Shown here in pieces: positions 51,038-59,969 of a stretch of 64,000 nt of DNA. This DNA is from an uncultured Bilophila sp. (GTDB lineage Bacteria > Desulfobacterota > Desulfovibrionia > Desulfovibrionales > Desulfovibrionaceae), in assembly GCA_910585945.1 (NCBI GenBank), contig CAJUHZ010000008.1, positions 1 through 64,000 of the forward strand, given 5' to 3'. The notes below the pieces were generated by a model. The model saw nothing but the letters and a program-made list of their open reading frames with translations, did no database searches and was not told where the DNA came from. The position numbers and the translations under genes were made by a program. The stretch's first letter is position 1, and every line of letters starts with the position of its first letter.

Positions 51038-52360
51038 ATGTCTGGCTGTCGGCATACTCTCGGTTATCTCATGGCGCTTCTGGTTTTGATTGCGCTGGGC
51101 GGCGGAGCATACCTGTTCCTGAATGATCTTGACGGCCCCCAAATCGTCATGATCCCCGACACAGGCCGGATTTCTCCACATCAGGATATTCAGGTCACGC
51201 TTTCCGACGCAAAGCATGATATCCGCTCAATTACCGTCTCCGTACGGAAACGAGAGGATGCCCTGGTTGTTTTTGAAAGAGGCTTTACCAGCGCAAGCCC
51301 GATCCAGAAAGTGACGTTCAATCTGAAAAATACAGGATTGCGCGATGGACCGTTTCAACTGGAGATCAAGGCGCGCGATACGGCTCTTGCCGGCTTCGGC
51401 TCGGGCAATGTCACGACAAAAGTCTGGGACATGCATCTGGACACCCGCCCCCCAAGTATAAAGGTACGCACGACAGCGCCTGCCCTGCGGCGCGGCAGTG
51501 TGACCGCCATCGCCTATGCGTTGTCTGAAGAGGTCGACACGACGGGAATCCGGCTCGGGGAGATGTTCTTCCCCGCGTTCAGGCAGGCGAATGGTTTGTA
51601 TTACTGTTTCTTCGCCTTTCCCCTGAAGTATTCGCTGGAGGCGTTCACGCCGGAAATCGTGGCCAGGGATCTTGCCGGCAACGTGACGCGCACGCGCGTC
51701 ATCGTGAACGCCATGGAACGCGCGTACCGCTCTGACACGCTTACCATCAGCGACAGATTTCTGGACACAAAAATGCCCGCGTTCACGGCGCTGGTTCCCA
51801 CAGCCTCCACCAATCTTGAACGGTACGTCAAAATGAATAATGAAGTTCGTGCCGACAACGAAAAAACGCTGCTGGAAATAGGCCGCCGCACTGCGCCCAA
51901 CATCCTCTGGAGCGGCGCCTTTCAACGCCTGCCGCGTTCGGCGGTCAAAGCCAACTTCGGGGACAACCGAACCTACATGTACAATGGACAGAAAATCGAT
52001 CACCAAACGCACATGGGGCTTGACCTCGCTTCCGTCGCGCATGCTCCGATCCCCGCAGCGAACGACGGCACAGTCGTCTTTGCCGAACCACTCGGCATTT
52101 ACGGCAACCTTGTAGTCGTTGACCACGGTCTCGGGCTTCAGACGCTCTATTCGCATCTGAGCGAAATTATGGTACAGGTGGGCGACGTTGTAAAAAAAGG
52201 CGACACCCTGGGGCGCACCGGCACCACCGGCCTGGCCGGAGGGGATCACCTCCACTTCGGCGTCATGCTGGCCGGGATTGAAGTGCAACCCATTGACTGG
52301 TTTGATAAGAACTGGATCAAAAACACGATAACGGATCGGCTTGCCGCCGCTTCACGCTGA
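51038..52360 (+). CDS. M23-family peptidoglycan endopeptidase
   Basis: The 440-residue protein has an N-terminal membrane anchor (about 9-30), an Ig-like beta region (about 40-250) and a C-terminal LytM/M23 domain (about 310-425). The zinc motif H-x3-D is in 'HQTHMGLDLAS' and HxH is in 'GGDHLHFGVML', so it looks catalytically intact. Such enzymes cut peptide cross-links in the periplasm during growth or division. The ATG follows CGGAGG. Confidence 0.9.
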   Translation: MSGCRHTLGYLMALLVLIALGGGAYLFLNDLDGPQIVMIPDTGRISPHQDIQVTLSDAKHDIRSITVSVRKREDALVVFERGFTSASPIQKVTFNLKNTGLRDGPFQLEIKARDTALAGFGSGNVTTKVWDMHLDTRPPSIKVRTTAPALRRGSVTAIAYALSEEVDTTGIRLGEMFFPAFRQANGLYYCFFAFPLKYSLEAFTPEIVARDLAGNVTRTRVIVNAMERAYRSDTLTISDRFLDTKMPAFTALVPTASTNLERYVKMNNEVRADNEKTLLEIGRRTAPNILWSGAFQRLPRSAVKANFGDNRTYMYNGQKIDHQTHMGLDLASVAHAPIPAANDGTVVFAEPLGIYGNLVVVDHGLGLQTLYSHLSEIMVQVGDVVKKGDTLGRTGTTGLAGGDHLHFGVMLAGIEVQPIDWFDKNWIKNTITDRLAAASR

Positions 52361-52365
52361 AAATC

Positions 52366-52420
52366 GGGATTCATACAATGCCGCCCGCGAAAAACCGACT
52401 TTTTCGGCCGGCAAAAGTGC
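52366..52420 (-). repeat. dispersed repeat, core fragment
   Basis: GATTCATACAATG is followed by the hairpin GAAAAA (52389-52394) with TTTTTC (52400-52405) and then GGCCGGCAAAAG. It resembles the fragment after xerD and the cores of R3 and R4. It begins six bases after the M23 gene stop. Confidence 0.45.
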
Positions 52421-52495
52421 ATGAGGCAATGTTTTTTGCGTGTACCCGGACGTTTCAAGACTGAAATGCTCCACTTTACAAGGTCTGGTTTAGCT

Positions 52496-53632
52496 ATGGA
52501 CATGTACCTCCGACACTATTTTGATCCAAATTTCGATTACCAGTCACTCCGTCCCACTCCCGCCGGGCAAGGAGACACCGATTGCTATAACCTGGGGTAT
52601 GTGCAAAACGTCGTCAAGGGACAAATCCTTGCGGAACTTGTCCCTCTTGCGGAAGTGGAAGAACCGCTCCCCCGGTTCATCCTGAAAGAGGCCGTTCTGC
52701 CTCAGGGCGCGAACACACGGATTGATCCGGCTCATCCGCAATACCTTCTTGCCGATGCCAACGGCTATGTTTTCTATTATCAGGATAAAATTGTCGTCAA
52801 ACGCCTGCTGAACGTGCGCACGGACGTGAGCTTTCAAACCGGCAACATTTTTTTTGTCGGTGATACGGTTGTGCACAAGGATGTGAAGGCCGGGTTTTCC
52901 GTCCAGGCCAACAATGTGCTTGTACACGGCATTGTTGAAGGCGGGGAGGTTCGCGCGCGGAAGGATCTCAAGGTTGAAGGCGGCGCGCGGGGCGGGGCCG
53001 GAAACCGCTGCCTGCTGGATTCAAGCGGAAGCTTGCGTGTGACCTTTGCCGAAAAAATCGAAATGCGGTCGCGCGGCAAACTCCTGGTGGACAATTTCAG
53101 CGCTCATTCCTCAATATATGTGGCGGGCGATCTTATCATTGAAGGCATGCTTATCGGCGGAACCTGCCACGCGGCCAGACATATTCTTGTAAAAGGCAAT
53201 GCGGGCAACAGAACGGGGGCCCCCACAGGCGTGCATCTCGGCTATGACCCGCATCTCATGCGGCGAAAAGAGCAGTTTGAAAAACGACTTGGCGTGCTCA
53301 CGGAGCGCATCAGCCATTATGAAGCCGTTGTGGGCCATCTGCCGCCGGATGCCAACGAACTCACACGCAAGCTGGAAGCCGCACGAAAAAAACGGCAAAT
53401 GCTCCTCAACCTGCAAGAAGCCTTGTCGCAAACAATGTATCAGGAAGAAGCAGCGGCTTCGGGATGCCGCTTTATCGTGATGGGGACAGTCTTCCCCGGT
53501 GTGGAAATCACCATAGGACGAGCCGCTTACAAAGTCAGCGCTCCCCAGGAAGGGGTTTACTTCCGCCTGGAAAATGATGAAATCGTGACCGGCCCGATCC
53601 CGGACAAACTCAGCGCCTCTGTAAAACGATGA
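52496..53632 (+). CDS. FapA-like protein (DUF342)
   Basis: The 378-residue product matches the DUF342/FapA family. It has an N-terminal region, then a long parallel beta-helix-like stretch with regular V/G-rich turns ('HKDVKAGFSVQANNVLVHGI', 'AGDLIIEGMLIGGTCHAAR'). A coiled coil follows (about 265-320), then a C-terminal 'VFPGVEITIG' segment. FapA-like proteins are linked to polar organisation and flagella in some bacteria. The ATG at 52496 has a distant AAGG; an ATG at 52502 is also possible. Its stop overlaps the next start (ATGA). Confidence 0.8.
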   Translation: MDMYLRHYFDPNFDYQSLRPTPAGQGDTDCYNLGYVQNVVKGQILAELVPLAEVEEPLPRFILKEAVLPQGANTRIDPAHPQYLLADANGYVFYYQDKIVVKRLLNVRTDVSFQTGNIFFVGDTVVHKDVKAGFSVQANNVLVHGIVEGGEVRARKDLKVEGGARGGAGNRCLLDSSGSLRVTFAEKIEMRSRGKLLVDNFSAHSSIYVAGDLIIEGMLIGGTCHAARHILVKGNAGNRTGAPTGVHLGYDPHLMRRKEQFEKRLGVLTERISHYEAVVGHLPPDANELTRKLEAARKKRQMLLNLQEALSQTMYQEEAAASGCRFIVMGTVFPGVEITIGRAAYKVSAPQEGVYFRLENDEIVTGPIPDKLSASVKR

Positions 53633-55341
53633 AGCGAATTCTTGTTGCACACAAGGCGGCGGATGGAAGCCTTGTCGATGTTGAGACGCAGTTCAAAGGG
53701 ACAGCGACACGCCCGATCCTGATGCTTGGTTCCGGCGGAGCAGAAAGAGAACGCGCGATTCTGGCGACCTTGCCCGGCAAGGCGGAATTGTCCGCGCGCG
53801 GCAGCCTGCCAGTCCTGCTGGGGGGGGGGCTTGGGCATGCGCTCGGTGAACTGCTTGATCGCACGCCCGACGATCTTCCTGTGGCGGTTGTGGACAAGGA
53901 AGACGATATCCTTGCGCTGACCCGCCTTCGCCAGCGTTTTGCCTCGCCGCGTATCCGATGGATTTGCGGGCCGGACGCCTCCCGGGCGCTGGCCGAACTG
54001 ACCTCCTGGCAGGAAGACTGCGGCGGAGGCCCCCTGCTCCCCCTGGTTCATCCGTTCTATTTTCGACTGGATCGCCCGTGGTATCAGGAAATCCGCCGGC
54101 ATGCCGAAGCCAGTTCTCGGTTTGATTTCTGGCGAAAGGCGGTGCAACCGCGTTTCAGGGAAGCTTCGCCCCGCCTCCTGCTGATCACAAGCAAGTACTT
54201 TTTGATGGGCGAAGTCACCGCTGCTTGCGAGCGTCTTGGCATTGCTCACCACTTGTTAACCATTGACGACAAGGAAGTGGGCGGCACAGAATTTGTCGCG
54301 CGTCTGCTCCACGACGTATTGACGTTCAAGCCAGACTGCATCCTGACGCTCAACCATCTCGGCATAGATCGGGAAGGCGTGCTGATAGATCTTCTGGAAC
54401 GGCTCCAACTGCCTTTGGCCTCATGGTTCGTCGACAATCCGCAATTGATCATTCATTTATACAAAAACCTTATTTCATCCTGGACAACCCTTTTCACCTG
54501 GGATGCGGACAATATCCCCGAACTGCGCGCGCAAGGCTACGAACACGTCTGCTATCTGCCGCTCGGCACCAACCCGGATCGTTTTCGTCCCGGCCTCGAA
54601 AAACTTCCTTCCCGCCTGTTTCCCACCCGAGTTTCCTTTGTGGGCAACTCCATGGTGTTCAAGGTTGAACAAAAGCTGCGCAAAAATCATTTTCCTGAAG
54701 CATTGCTCGAAGGATACCAGGAAACGGCGGCGGCGTTTACGGCGTCACCGGAACGTTCCATCCGCCGTTTTGTATTGAACGACACGCGCCGGGCCAGTGC
54801 GTATGAAGCGTTGCCCACAGATGAATTGCGCCTGGAATATGAGGCCATGCTCACCTGGGAGGCTACACGGCAGTATCGCGCGGAATGTGCGGCAGCCATG
54901 CTTCCTTTCAATCCCGTGATTGTTGGGGATGCCGGATGGAAGGATATTTTTCAAACTCAAGCACCCTGGCATTTGCATCCGGAAGTGTCCTATTATGATG
55001 GTCTTCCCCGGGTATATCCGTTCTCCGATGTGAACTTCAACTGCACAAGCCAGCAAATGAAGGGCGCGGTGAATCAACGCGTTTTCGACGTTCCGGCAGC
55101 CGGCGCTTTCGTGCTGACCGATTGGCGAGAGCAAATGGACGCCTTGCTGGAACCGGGCAAGGAAGTGATCGCCTATCACACGCCGGAAGAAGCAGCCGAG
55201 CTTGCCGCCTATTACCTGGCCCATCCAGCGGAGCGAAAACAAATCGCCCAGGCGGGAAGACGGCGCGTGCTTGCCGAACACACCTGGGAAAAACGCCTTT
55301 CCTCAATCGTCATGACGATGCAATCCATTTACGGCCGGTAG
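53629..55341 (+). CDS. CgeB-like glycosyltransferase with G10 tract
   Basis: The 570-residue protein has a GT-B type C-terminal half of the CgeB/'spore maturation' glycosyltransferase group ('VNQRVFDVPAAGAFVLTDWR', 'ALLEPGKEVIAYHTPEEAAE', 'LAEHTWEKRLSSI'). A DUF3880-like middle precedes it ('TLNHLGIDREGVLIDLLERL', 'YLPLGTNPDRFRP'). It probably glycosylates a surface or flagellar structure. An uninterrupted run of ten G at 53820-53829 (codons 64-67, encoding LGGG) makes the frame prone to slippage. The start is coupled to the FapA-like gene by an ATGA overlap. Confidence 0.8.
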   Translation: MKRILVAHKAADGSLVDVETQFKGTATRPILMLGSGGAERERAILATLPGKAELSARGSLPVLLGGGLGHALGELLDRTPDDLPVAVVDKEDDILALTRLRQRFASPRIRWICGPDASRALAELTSWQEDCGGGPLLPLVHPFYFRLDRPWYQEIRRHAEASSRFDFWRKAVQPRFREASPRLLLITSKYFLMGEVTAACERLGIAHHLLTIDDKEVGGTEFVARLLHDVLTFKPDCILTLNHLGIDREGVLIDLLERLQLPLASWFVDNPQLIIHLYKNLISSWTTLFTWDADNIPELRAQGYEHVCYLPLGTNPDRFRPGLEKLPSRLFPTRVSFVGNSMVFKVEQKLRKNHFPEALLEGYQETAAAFTASPERSIRRFVLNDTRRASAYEALPTDELRLEYEAMLTWEATRQYRAECAAAMLPFNPVIVGDAGWKDIFQTQAPWHLHPEVSYYDGLPRVYPFSDVNFNCTSQQMKGAVNQRVFDVPAAGAFVLTDWREQMDALLEPGKEVIAYHTPEEAAELAAYYLAHPAERKQIAQAGRRRVLAEHTWEKRLSSIVMTMQSIYGR

Positions 55342-55363
55342 ACGAAACTCCCTTTATCTCATC

Positions 55364-55490
55364 GCAGGTATTTCGTGCATGACCATGCGCGCAATACCTG
55401 CCGGATTGTTCCTGAAAAAGGATGTTTCTTCGAGAAAAAATTTCTATAAATCCCCTGAGACGATTCACGAAATGACCTGTGGACACTCGG
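55364..55490 (+). repeat. dispersed repeat copy R6, with terminator-like palindrome
   Basis: GCAGGTATT (55364-55372) pairs perfectly with AATACCTGC (55393-55401), with inner GCAT/ATGC, and may end the glycosyltransferase transcript. Further on, ATAAATCCCCTGAGACGATT and CACGAAATGACCTGTGG match the family palindrome and end in degraded form. That end faces yigZ. Confidence 0.55.
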
Positions 55491-55512
55491 GAAGCGCGCA
55501 GGAGAACCCCGG

Positions 55513-56133
55513 ATGTACGCTGTGCCCGATCTGCCTGGAGACGGAATACACCGCTGCGAGGAGACAATCCGGCGCAGCCGTTTCATCGTGACGCTGGCGC
55601 ACGCTTCCTCCATTGACGCCGCGCGATCGTTTGTGGAAAGCATCCGCCAGGAATTCCCGGACGCCACACACAACTGCTGGGCTTTTGCGGCCGGTCCGCC
55701 CGGCGACACCAACCGAATTGGCTACAGTGACGACGGCGAACCGCACGGAACAGCCGGACGCCCCATGCTGGCCGTGCTCCTGCACGGTTCCGTCGGCGAG
55801 CTTGCGGCGGTGGTAACGCGGTATTTCGGAGGGATCAAACTGGGAACAGGGGGGCTTGTCCGAGCATACCAGGAAATGGTCCAAAAAGGCCTCGCCACCC
55901 TCCCCCTGCGCCAGCACATGACCCTGGCGCGCCTTGAAGTTATTTTCGACTATTGCCACCTTTCCCGCTTCCGTCGCCTTGCCGCGGATCACCATGCCGT
56001 TGTGGAGGACGAAACTTTCGGTATGGATGTCACCTGCCAAATCCTTTTGCCGGATATGGAAATCCCGGCATTCTCCGCCGCCTTGCGCGACGCCACAGGT
56101 GGCGCCGTGCTGATTTCCCAAGTGCCCGAGTGA
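55513..56133 (+). CDS. YigZ/IMPACT-family protein
   Basis: The 206-residue product has the IMPACT N-terminal domain ('RFIVTLAHASSIDAARSFVE', 'ATHNCWAFAAG', 'YSDDGEPHGTAGRPMLAVLL', 'VTRYFGGIKLGTGGLVRAY') and a shorter C-terminal DUF1949-type ferredoxin-like domain. Bacterial YigZ proteins are thought to act on translation or ribosomes, but the function is not settled. The ATG follows CAGGAGAA. Repeat R6 lies just upstream. Confidence 0.88.
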   Translation: MYAVPDLPGDGIHRCEETIRRSRFIVTLAHASSIDAARSFVESIRQEFPDATHNCWAFAAGPPGDTNRIGYSDDGEPHGTAGRPMLAVLLHGSVGELAAVVTRYFGGIKLGTGGLVRAYQEMVQKGLATLPLRQHMTLARLEVIFDYCHLSRFRRLAADHHAVVEDETFGMDVTCQILLPDMEIPAFSAALRDATGGAVLISQVPE

Positions 56134-56256
56134 CGCCATGCCGCCGTTCGCATGAACGGCAAGGCGCCTTGAAGAACGAAGCAGAGGGAAGGCAGAATCA
56201 GGGCGGCCGCCCGCCTGATTGTCTGTCCGGCGAACAGCCTTTGTGAACGTGGAGGA

Positions 56257-56721
56257 TCAGAACTCGTATCCCGCCGCGTTGTGCGCGGCCCAGGTCATGT
56301 GCGGAACAAGGTTCGTGGCCATTCTGGCCGCACTTTCCATTGTGACACAGCTTCATCAACATCCGTCAGATAGCGGTTGTTGGTCGCGCGGGAAAGGAAG
56401 CGTACGCCCGCCGCTTCGGCATCCACATGACTGCCGCCTTGAATCCCAGCCACGTCTATGCTTGTGTTTCCCGCTAACGATACGATCCCATTGTTGAGAT
56501 GGATTTTTTATACTTGTTGCTGATACCGTCGAGTCGGAATTGACAGTAAGATCAGCAGAAACTCCATCCCAGGAAATATCCGCGGCGGCAGCCATTCCCG
56601 TTCCACCCATGACCAGTGCCCCGGCTACAGCCAGCGAGCCGAAGACATTGAGCAGGCCGCACTTTTTGAGCACCGCCCTGTATTTGCTGACAAGATTCCC
56701 CATAGCGCCTTTTGTGCACAT
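56257..56721 (-). pseudogene. frame-broken autotransporter/adhesin-like gene
   Basis: From the ATG at 56721, which has a perfect GGAGG seven bases upstream, the product begins with an extended autotransporter-style signal peptide ('NVFGSLAVAGALVMGG', ending near TGMAAAA) and a passenger start, ISWDGVSADLTVNSDSTVSA. At an A6 run (56504-56509) the sense moves to another frame, which reads 'NNGIVSLAGNTSIDVAGIQG' and 'AAGVRFLSRATNNRYLTDV'. Near 56338-56350 it moves again to 'MESAARMATNLVPHMTWAAH' and ends at TGA (56257). Deleting one A would join the first two parts. No beta-barrel follows, so it is a remnant or a truncated cassette. Confidence 0.6.
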
Positions 56722-56854
56722 AACCATTCCTCCCCGGGAGATCCTCTCCCGAATATCATGCGGATCCCAACGATCCAGACCGACATCGACAGTTCGTCTG
56801 TCGATGAACTCTTTTGTTGTTGCCCATTTTGTAAGGATGCTGTTCTCCACACGC

Positions 56855-56887
56855 AAAACCGGCGGGAGGTCATGGACCGCCCGCCGG
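56855..56887 (-). terminator. terminator of the dicarboxylate symporter gene
   Basis: On the minus strand CCGGCGGG (56887-56880) pairs with CCCGCCGG (56866-56859) across a 13-base loop and is followed by TTTTGCG. It lies about 115 bases past the symporter stop, before the broken autotransporter gene. Confidence 0.6.
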
Positions 56888-57002
56888 CTTTGATCCCAGG
56901 TGGCTCGCCGCTCATTCACAGCGGCCTTGCCTCCGCATCAGGCTCGCGCCTGATGGTAAGAGTCATATTTAAATTACTTTTGGTTATTTTACGCCAAACG
57001 TG

Positions 57003-58277
57003 CTAGCCTTCGTAGGTTTCCGTTCCCGTACCCAGCGCGCCCGTCTTTTCGCCTTCATGGAAAGGATCCTTGTTCAGATCCCCTTCCAGACGGGAGACCA
57101 CCAGAGCGCCAGTCGCGTCGCCAAGCACGTTCAGGGAAGTGCGTGCCATATCCAGGATGCGGTCGATGCCCGCCACCAAAGCGACGGCTTCCAGCGGAAT
57201 ATTGATCTGCGTAAAGACCATGCTGACCATGATAAGCCCCGCGCCGGGCACGCCAGCTGTGCCGATAGACGCCAGCACGCCCATCAAAAGCACGGTCAAC
57301 TGCTTGTCTATGGGCATGGGGATGCCGTACACCTCGGCCGCAAATACCGCGGCCACGCCCATATAAATGGCCGTGCCGTCCATATTGATGGTGTTGCCGA
57401 GCGGAATGGAGAAACTTGCCACACCCTTCGACGCGCCAAGGCGGCGCACCGACTGCAGGTTATTGGGCAGTGCGGCCGCGCTGGAACAGGTGGTGAACGC
57501 GATAAGCGCTGGCTCGGCCACCCCCTTGAAAAACTTCAGCGGCGATATGCCGACCACACCCCGCACCAGCGGGATATAACAGACGCAGACATGGATGATC
57601 GCCGCAGCGAACATGACGGCGATAAGCTTGCCCAGCGGCAGGAGCACGGCAACCCCATGCTGGCTGACGGTGAACGCCATGAGGCCGAACACCCCGATGG
57701 GCGCGTACATCATGACGATGTTGGTCATCCGGATCATGGTTTCGCCCATCAGCTCGAACACGCGCAGAAGCGGCCGGCCGGATTCACCGAGAGAGCTGAG
57801 GGCAAAGCCGAACATCACGGCAAAAAAGATGACCTGGAGCATGTTGCCCTTGGCCAGCGCGTCCATGGGATTCATGGGCACAATGTTCAGAAGGGTCTGA
57901 ATGAGGTTCGGCGGGGTCACCGAAGCCGCCTTGAGGCCCTCGGTGGAGAGGTCAAGCCCTATGCCCGGCTGCGTGATGTTGGCAAGCACAAGCCCGATGA
58001 TCACCGCGACAGCCGTTGTGGCGAAGTAGTACACAAGCGTTTTGACCGCTACGCGTCCGAGTTTGCCCAGATCATGAATGCCGGCTGCGCCGGCAATGAT
58101 GGTCGCCAGCACCAGAGGCACCACAACCATGCGGATCAACGTGATGAACAATTGCCCCAGGGGGCGGAAGTATGTTCCGCACACATCGGCGGAAACCACC
58201 AGCCCGACAAGCACCCCCACCACCAGCCCGATAACCATCTGAGCGGGCAAACTCAATTTCGGCCGCGCGTTCGACAT
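57003..58277 (-). CDS. dicarboxylate/amino-acid:cation symporter (SDF family)
   Basis: The 424-residue membrane protein belongs to the DctA/GltP glutamate-transporter fold. It has the conserved 'ITLIRMVVVPLVLATII' helix, the serine-rich 'IAFTTCSSAAALPNNL' hairpin, 'IPLGNTINMDGTAIYMGVAA' and 'ASIGTAGVPGAGLIMVSMV', and 'GIDRILDMARTSLNVLGD' with substrate and sodium ligands. It imports C4-dicarboxylates or acidic amino acids with Na+ or H+. The ATG at 58277 follows AAGGAG. Repeat R8 lies upstream. Confidence 0.93.
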   Translation of the reverse strand: MSNARPKLSLPAQMVIGLVVGVLVGLVVSADVCGTYFRPLGQLFITLIRMVVVPLVLATIIAGAAGIHDLGKLGRVAVKTLVYYFATTAVAVIIGLVLANITQPGIGLDLSTEGLKAASVTPPNLIQTLLNIVPMNPMDALAKGNMLQVIFFAVMFGFALSSLGESGRPLLRVFELMGETMIRMTNIVMMYAPIGVFGLMAFTVSQHGVAVLLPLGKLIAVMFAAAIIHVCVCYIPLVRGVVGISPLKFFKGVAEPALIAFTTCSSAAALPNNLQSVRRLGASKGVASFSIPLGNTINMDGTAIYMGVAAVFAAEVYGIPMPIDKQLTVLLMGVLASIGTAGVPGAGLIMVSMVFTQINIPLEAVALVAGIDRILDMARTSLNVLGDATGALVVSRLEGDLNKDPFHEGEKTGALGTGTETYEG

Positions 58278-58369
58278 GGAACAGCTCCTTGTTCAAGTCC
58301 GCAAAACGCCGCACTCCCGCCCCCCTACTGGCACGGGACGACATGTTGCCTTGTTTGTGCCACCCTGCT

Positions 58370-58465
58370 GCGCCGAAAAGTACGCTTTCGGCTCACCGCC
58401 GGCGGCATTGCCGCCGTCTCAGGCCTTCGCCCGTCGGAAGAAGACATGTATGAAATGGTTTCTTG
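58370..58465 (-). repeat. dispersed repeat, partial copy R8
   Basis: GCCGAAAAG and CTTTCGGC (58372-58392) form the core hairpin. A GCCGGCGGCATTGCCGCC stretch and GACATGTATGAAATGG follow, in the same order as R4. The GATTTATG palindrome, which should lie towards 58320, is not recognisable. Orientation is towards the symporter start. Confidence 0.5.
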
Positions 58466-58505
58466 TATCGTTTAGCGCACCCGGGAGTCCAGGTCAATGC
58501 AGGAT

Positions 58506-58536
58506 CAGGGCCGACGCATCTTGTACGTCAGCCCTG
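58506..58536 (-). terminator. hairpin after the SSS transporter gene
   Basis: CAGGGCCGACG (58506-58516) pairs with CGTCAGCCCTG (58526-58536), with ten of eleven pairs canonical and a nine-base loop. It lies 22 bases past the transporter stop on the minus strand. No T tract follows, so termination is uncertain. Confidence 0.4.
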
Positions 58537-58558
58537 GCGAAAAGGATGAGGCGATTTT

Positions 58559-59926
58559 TTACGCGCCCCTTGCAGCGGTTTTCCGCATGGGGGTATTCCC
58601 CGCAAGACCCGCCAGACTCAGCAGCAGCGACACGATCAGGCCGCCGTAAGCCCAGCCCACGTTACCGGTCAGGGCCGAACACAGGCCAAGACCGCCGCCG
58701 GCCAGCACGGCGGCGCACGCCAGACCAGGCCGCACGGAACGCGGCCCGCCCACAATCCCGATAAATACGGGGAGCACCACGCCGCACACATACACATCGT
58801 TGGCCATGAACAGCAAGGCAAGGACGCCCTGCCCCTCCCGGGCAAGGAAAAAACCCGCCACGCCAATCAACAAGGCCGCCGCCCGGCAGAACGCCACGTT
58901 GTCCCGCCGCGCCAGATCGTTGCAGCACACCGTCGCCGCCGTCAGCAAACAGGAATCGGCCGAGGAAAGGACCGCGCTCAAAAGCGCGAGCATCAGCGCC
59001 AGCCCAAGCCACGGAGGAAGAAGCCCGCACAGCGCCGGGAGAACCTGATCCGCAGAGGATCCCTCCGGCACAAGCCCGCGACAGCCGACGCCCACAAGGA
59101 CAATGACGAGAGCGGTCAGGACAAGCCCGGCCACGGCCCAACCGCCGCCCTTCGCGGCCGCCCGACTGTCGCGCGCGCTGAGAAGGCGGCCGAAAAGCAT
59201 CGGACACACCACATAACTGCCGCCAAGAACAAGCAGATAACGCAGAAGCGTGAGCGGCGGAAACGCCGGTGAAAGAACTTCCCACTTCATGGCGGCAAAC
59301 GGCTCGGGGCGGGAGACAAGCAGAAACGCCAGCGTCAGAACGAAACCAGCCGCAAGGAGGACATACTGCGCGACGTCGCTGCGGATCACCGATGCCTGTC
59401 CGCCAAGCAGGGCATACCCCGTGATGAGCACCGCGCCTGTCAGCATGGCGCGTTCCTGGGAAAAGCCGGTGAGCGTGGCCGTAATCGCGGCCATGGCGCT
59501 GAACTGCGCTGCCAGAATGGCGACCCAGGCCAGAAGGATGATCCCCGACACAAGCGGCCGTGCGGATGATCCCAGATAGATGCCCACCAGTTCCGGCATG
59601 GTCCGCGCTCCGCTCTCCCGAATTTTTCGCGCCATGAAACGGACAAGAAGCGCAAGCCCGCAAGCGCCGCTCCCCAACCACCAAATCGCCGGGAGTCCCA
59701 CTTCCCAGGCCAGGCCGGCCATACCGATGGTGGCCGAGCCGCCGACGCAGGAGGCCACGATGGACAAAGCCACCTGAGCGCTGCCCGAGCGACGTCCGTT
59801 GACGTAATAGTCGTCTGCAACCGAGATTGTCCCATCTCCGCGCGCGGCCGCGCGCGCCCGGATCGCATCGTGAATGCCAAGCGCCAACAGCAGCGCGCCG
59901 TACAGAAAAAAAACCGTCATCCCCAT
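58559..59926 (-). CDS. sodium:solute symporter (SSS family)
   Basis: The 455-residue protein has about twelve to thirteen membrane helices with the SSS pattern: 'DDYYVNGRRSGSAQVALSIV' leading to the 'GGSATIGMAGLAWEVGLPAI' helix, 'QFSAMAAITATLTGF', and 'LALLSAVLSSADSCLLTAAT' near the sodium site. The substrate is not predictable; it could be biotin-related given its place 43 bases after bioDA, but that is only context. The ATG at 59926 follows AGAAGGGC. Confidence 0.85.
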   Translation of the reverse strand: MGMTVFFLYGALLLALGIHDAIRARAAARGDGTISVADDYYVNGRRSGSAQVALSIVASCVGGSATIGMAGLAWEVGLPAIWWLGSGACGLALLVRFMARKIRESGARTMPELVGIYLGSSARPLVSGIILLAWVAILAAQFSAMAAITATLTGFSQERAMLTGAVLITGYALLGGQASVIRSDVAQYVLLAAGFVLTLAFLLVSRPEPFAAMKWEVLSPAFPPLTLLRYLLVLGGSYVVCPMLFGRLLSARDSRAAAKGGGWAVAGLVLTALVIVLVGVGCRGLVPEGSSADQVLPALCGLLPPWLGLALMLALLSAVLSSADSCLLTAATVCCNDLARRDNVAFCRAAALLIGVAGFFLAREGQGVLALLFMANDVYVCGVVLPVFIGIVGGPRSVRPGLACAAVLAGGGLGLCSALTGNVGWAYGGLIVSLLLSLAGLAGNTPMRKTAARGA

Positions 59927-59969
59927 TATTCTGCCCTTCTGTCTCGTCAGATGGAGGGTGGACCAGCCC

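Noticed and set aside
15290..55490. Repeat palindromes as a CRISPR array
   Set aside because: The copies are kilobases apart, have no regular spacing or spacers, and no cas genes are present.
57000..58475. 491-codon plus-strand frame opposite the SDF symporter
   Set aside because: His/Arg/Gln-rich translation typical of the antisense of a membrane-protein gene; no ribosome-binding site or motifs.
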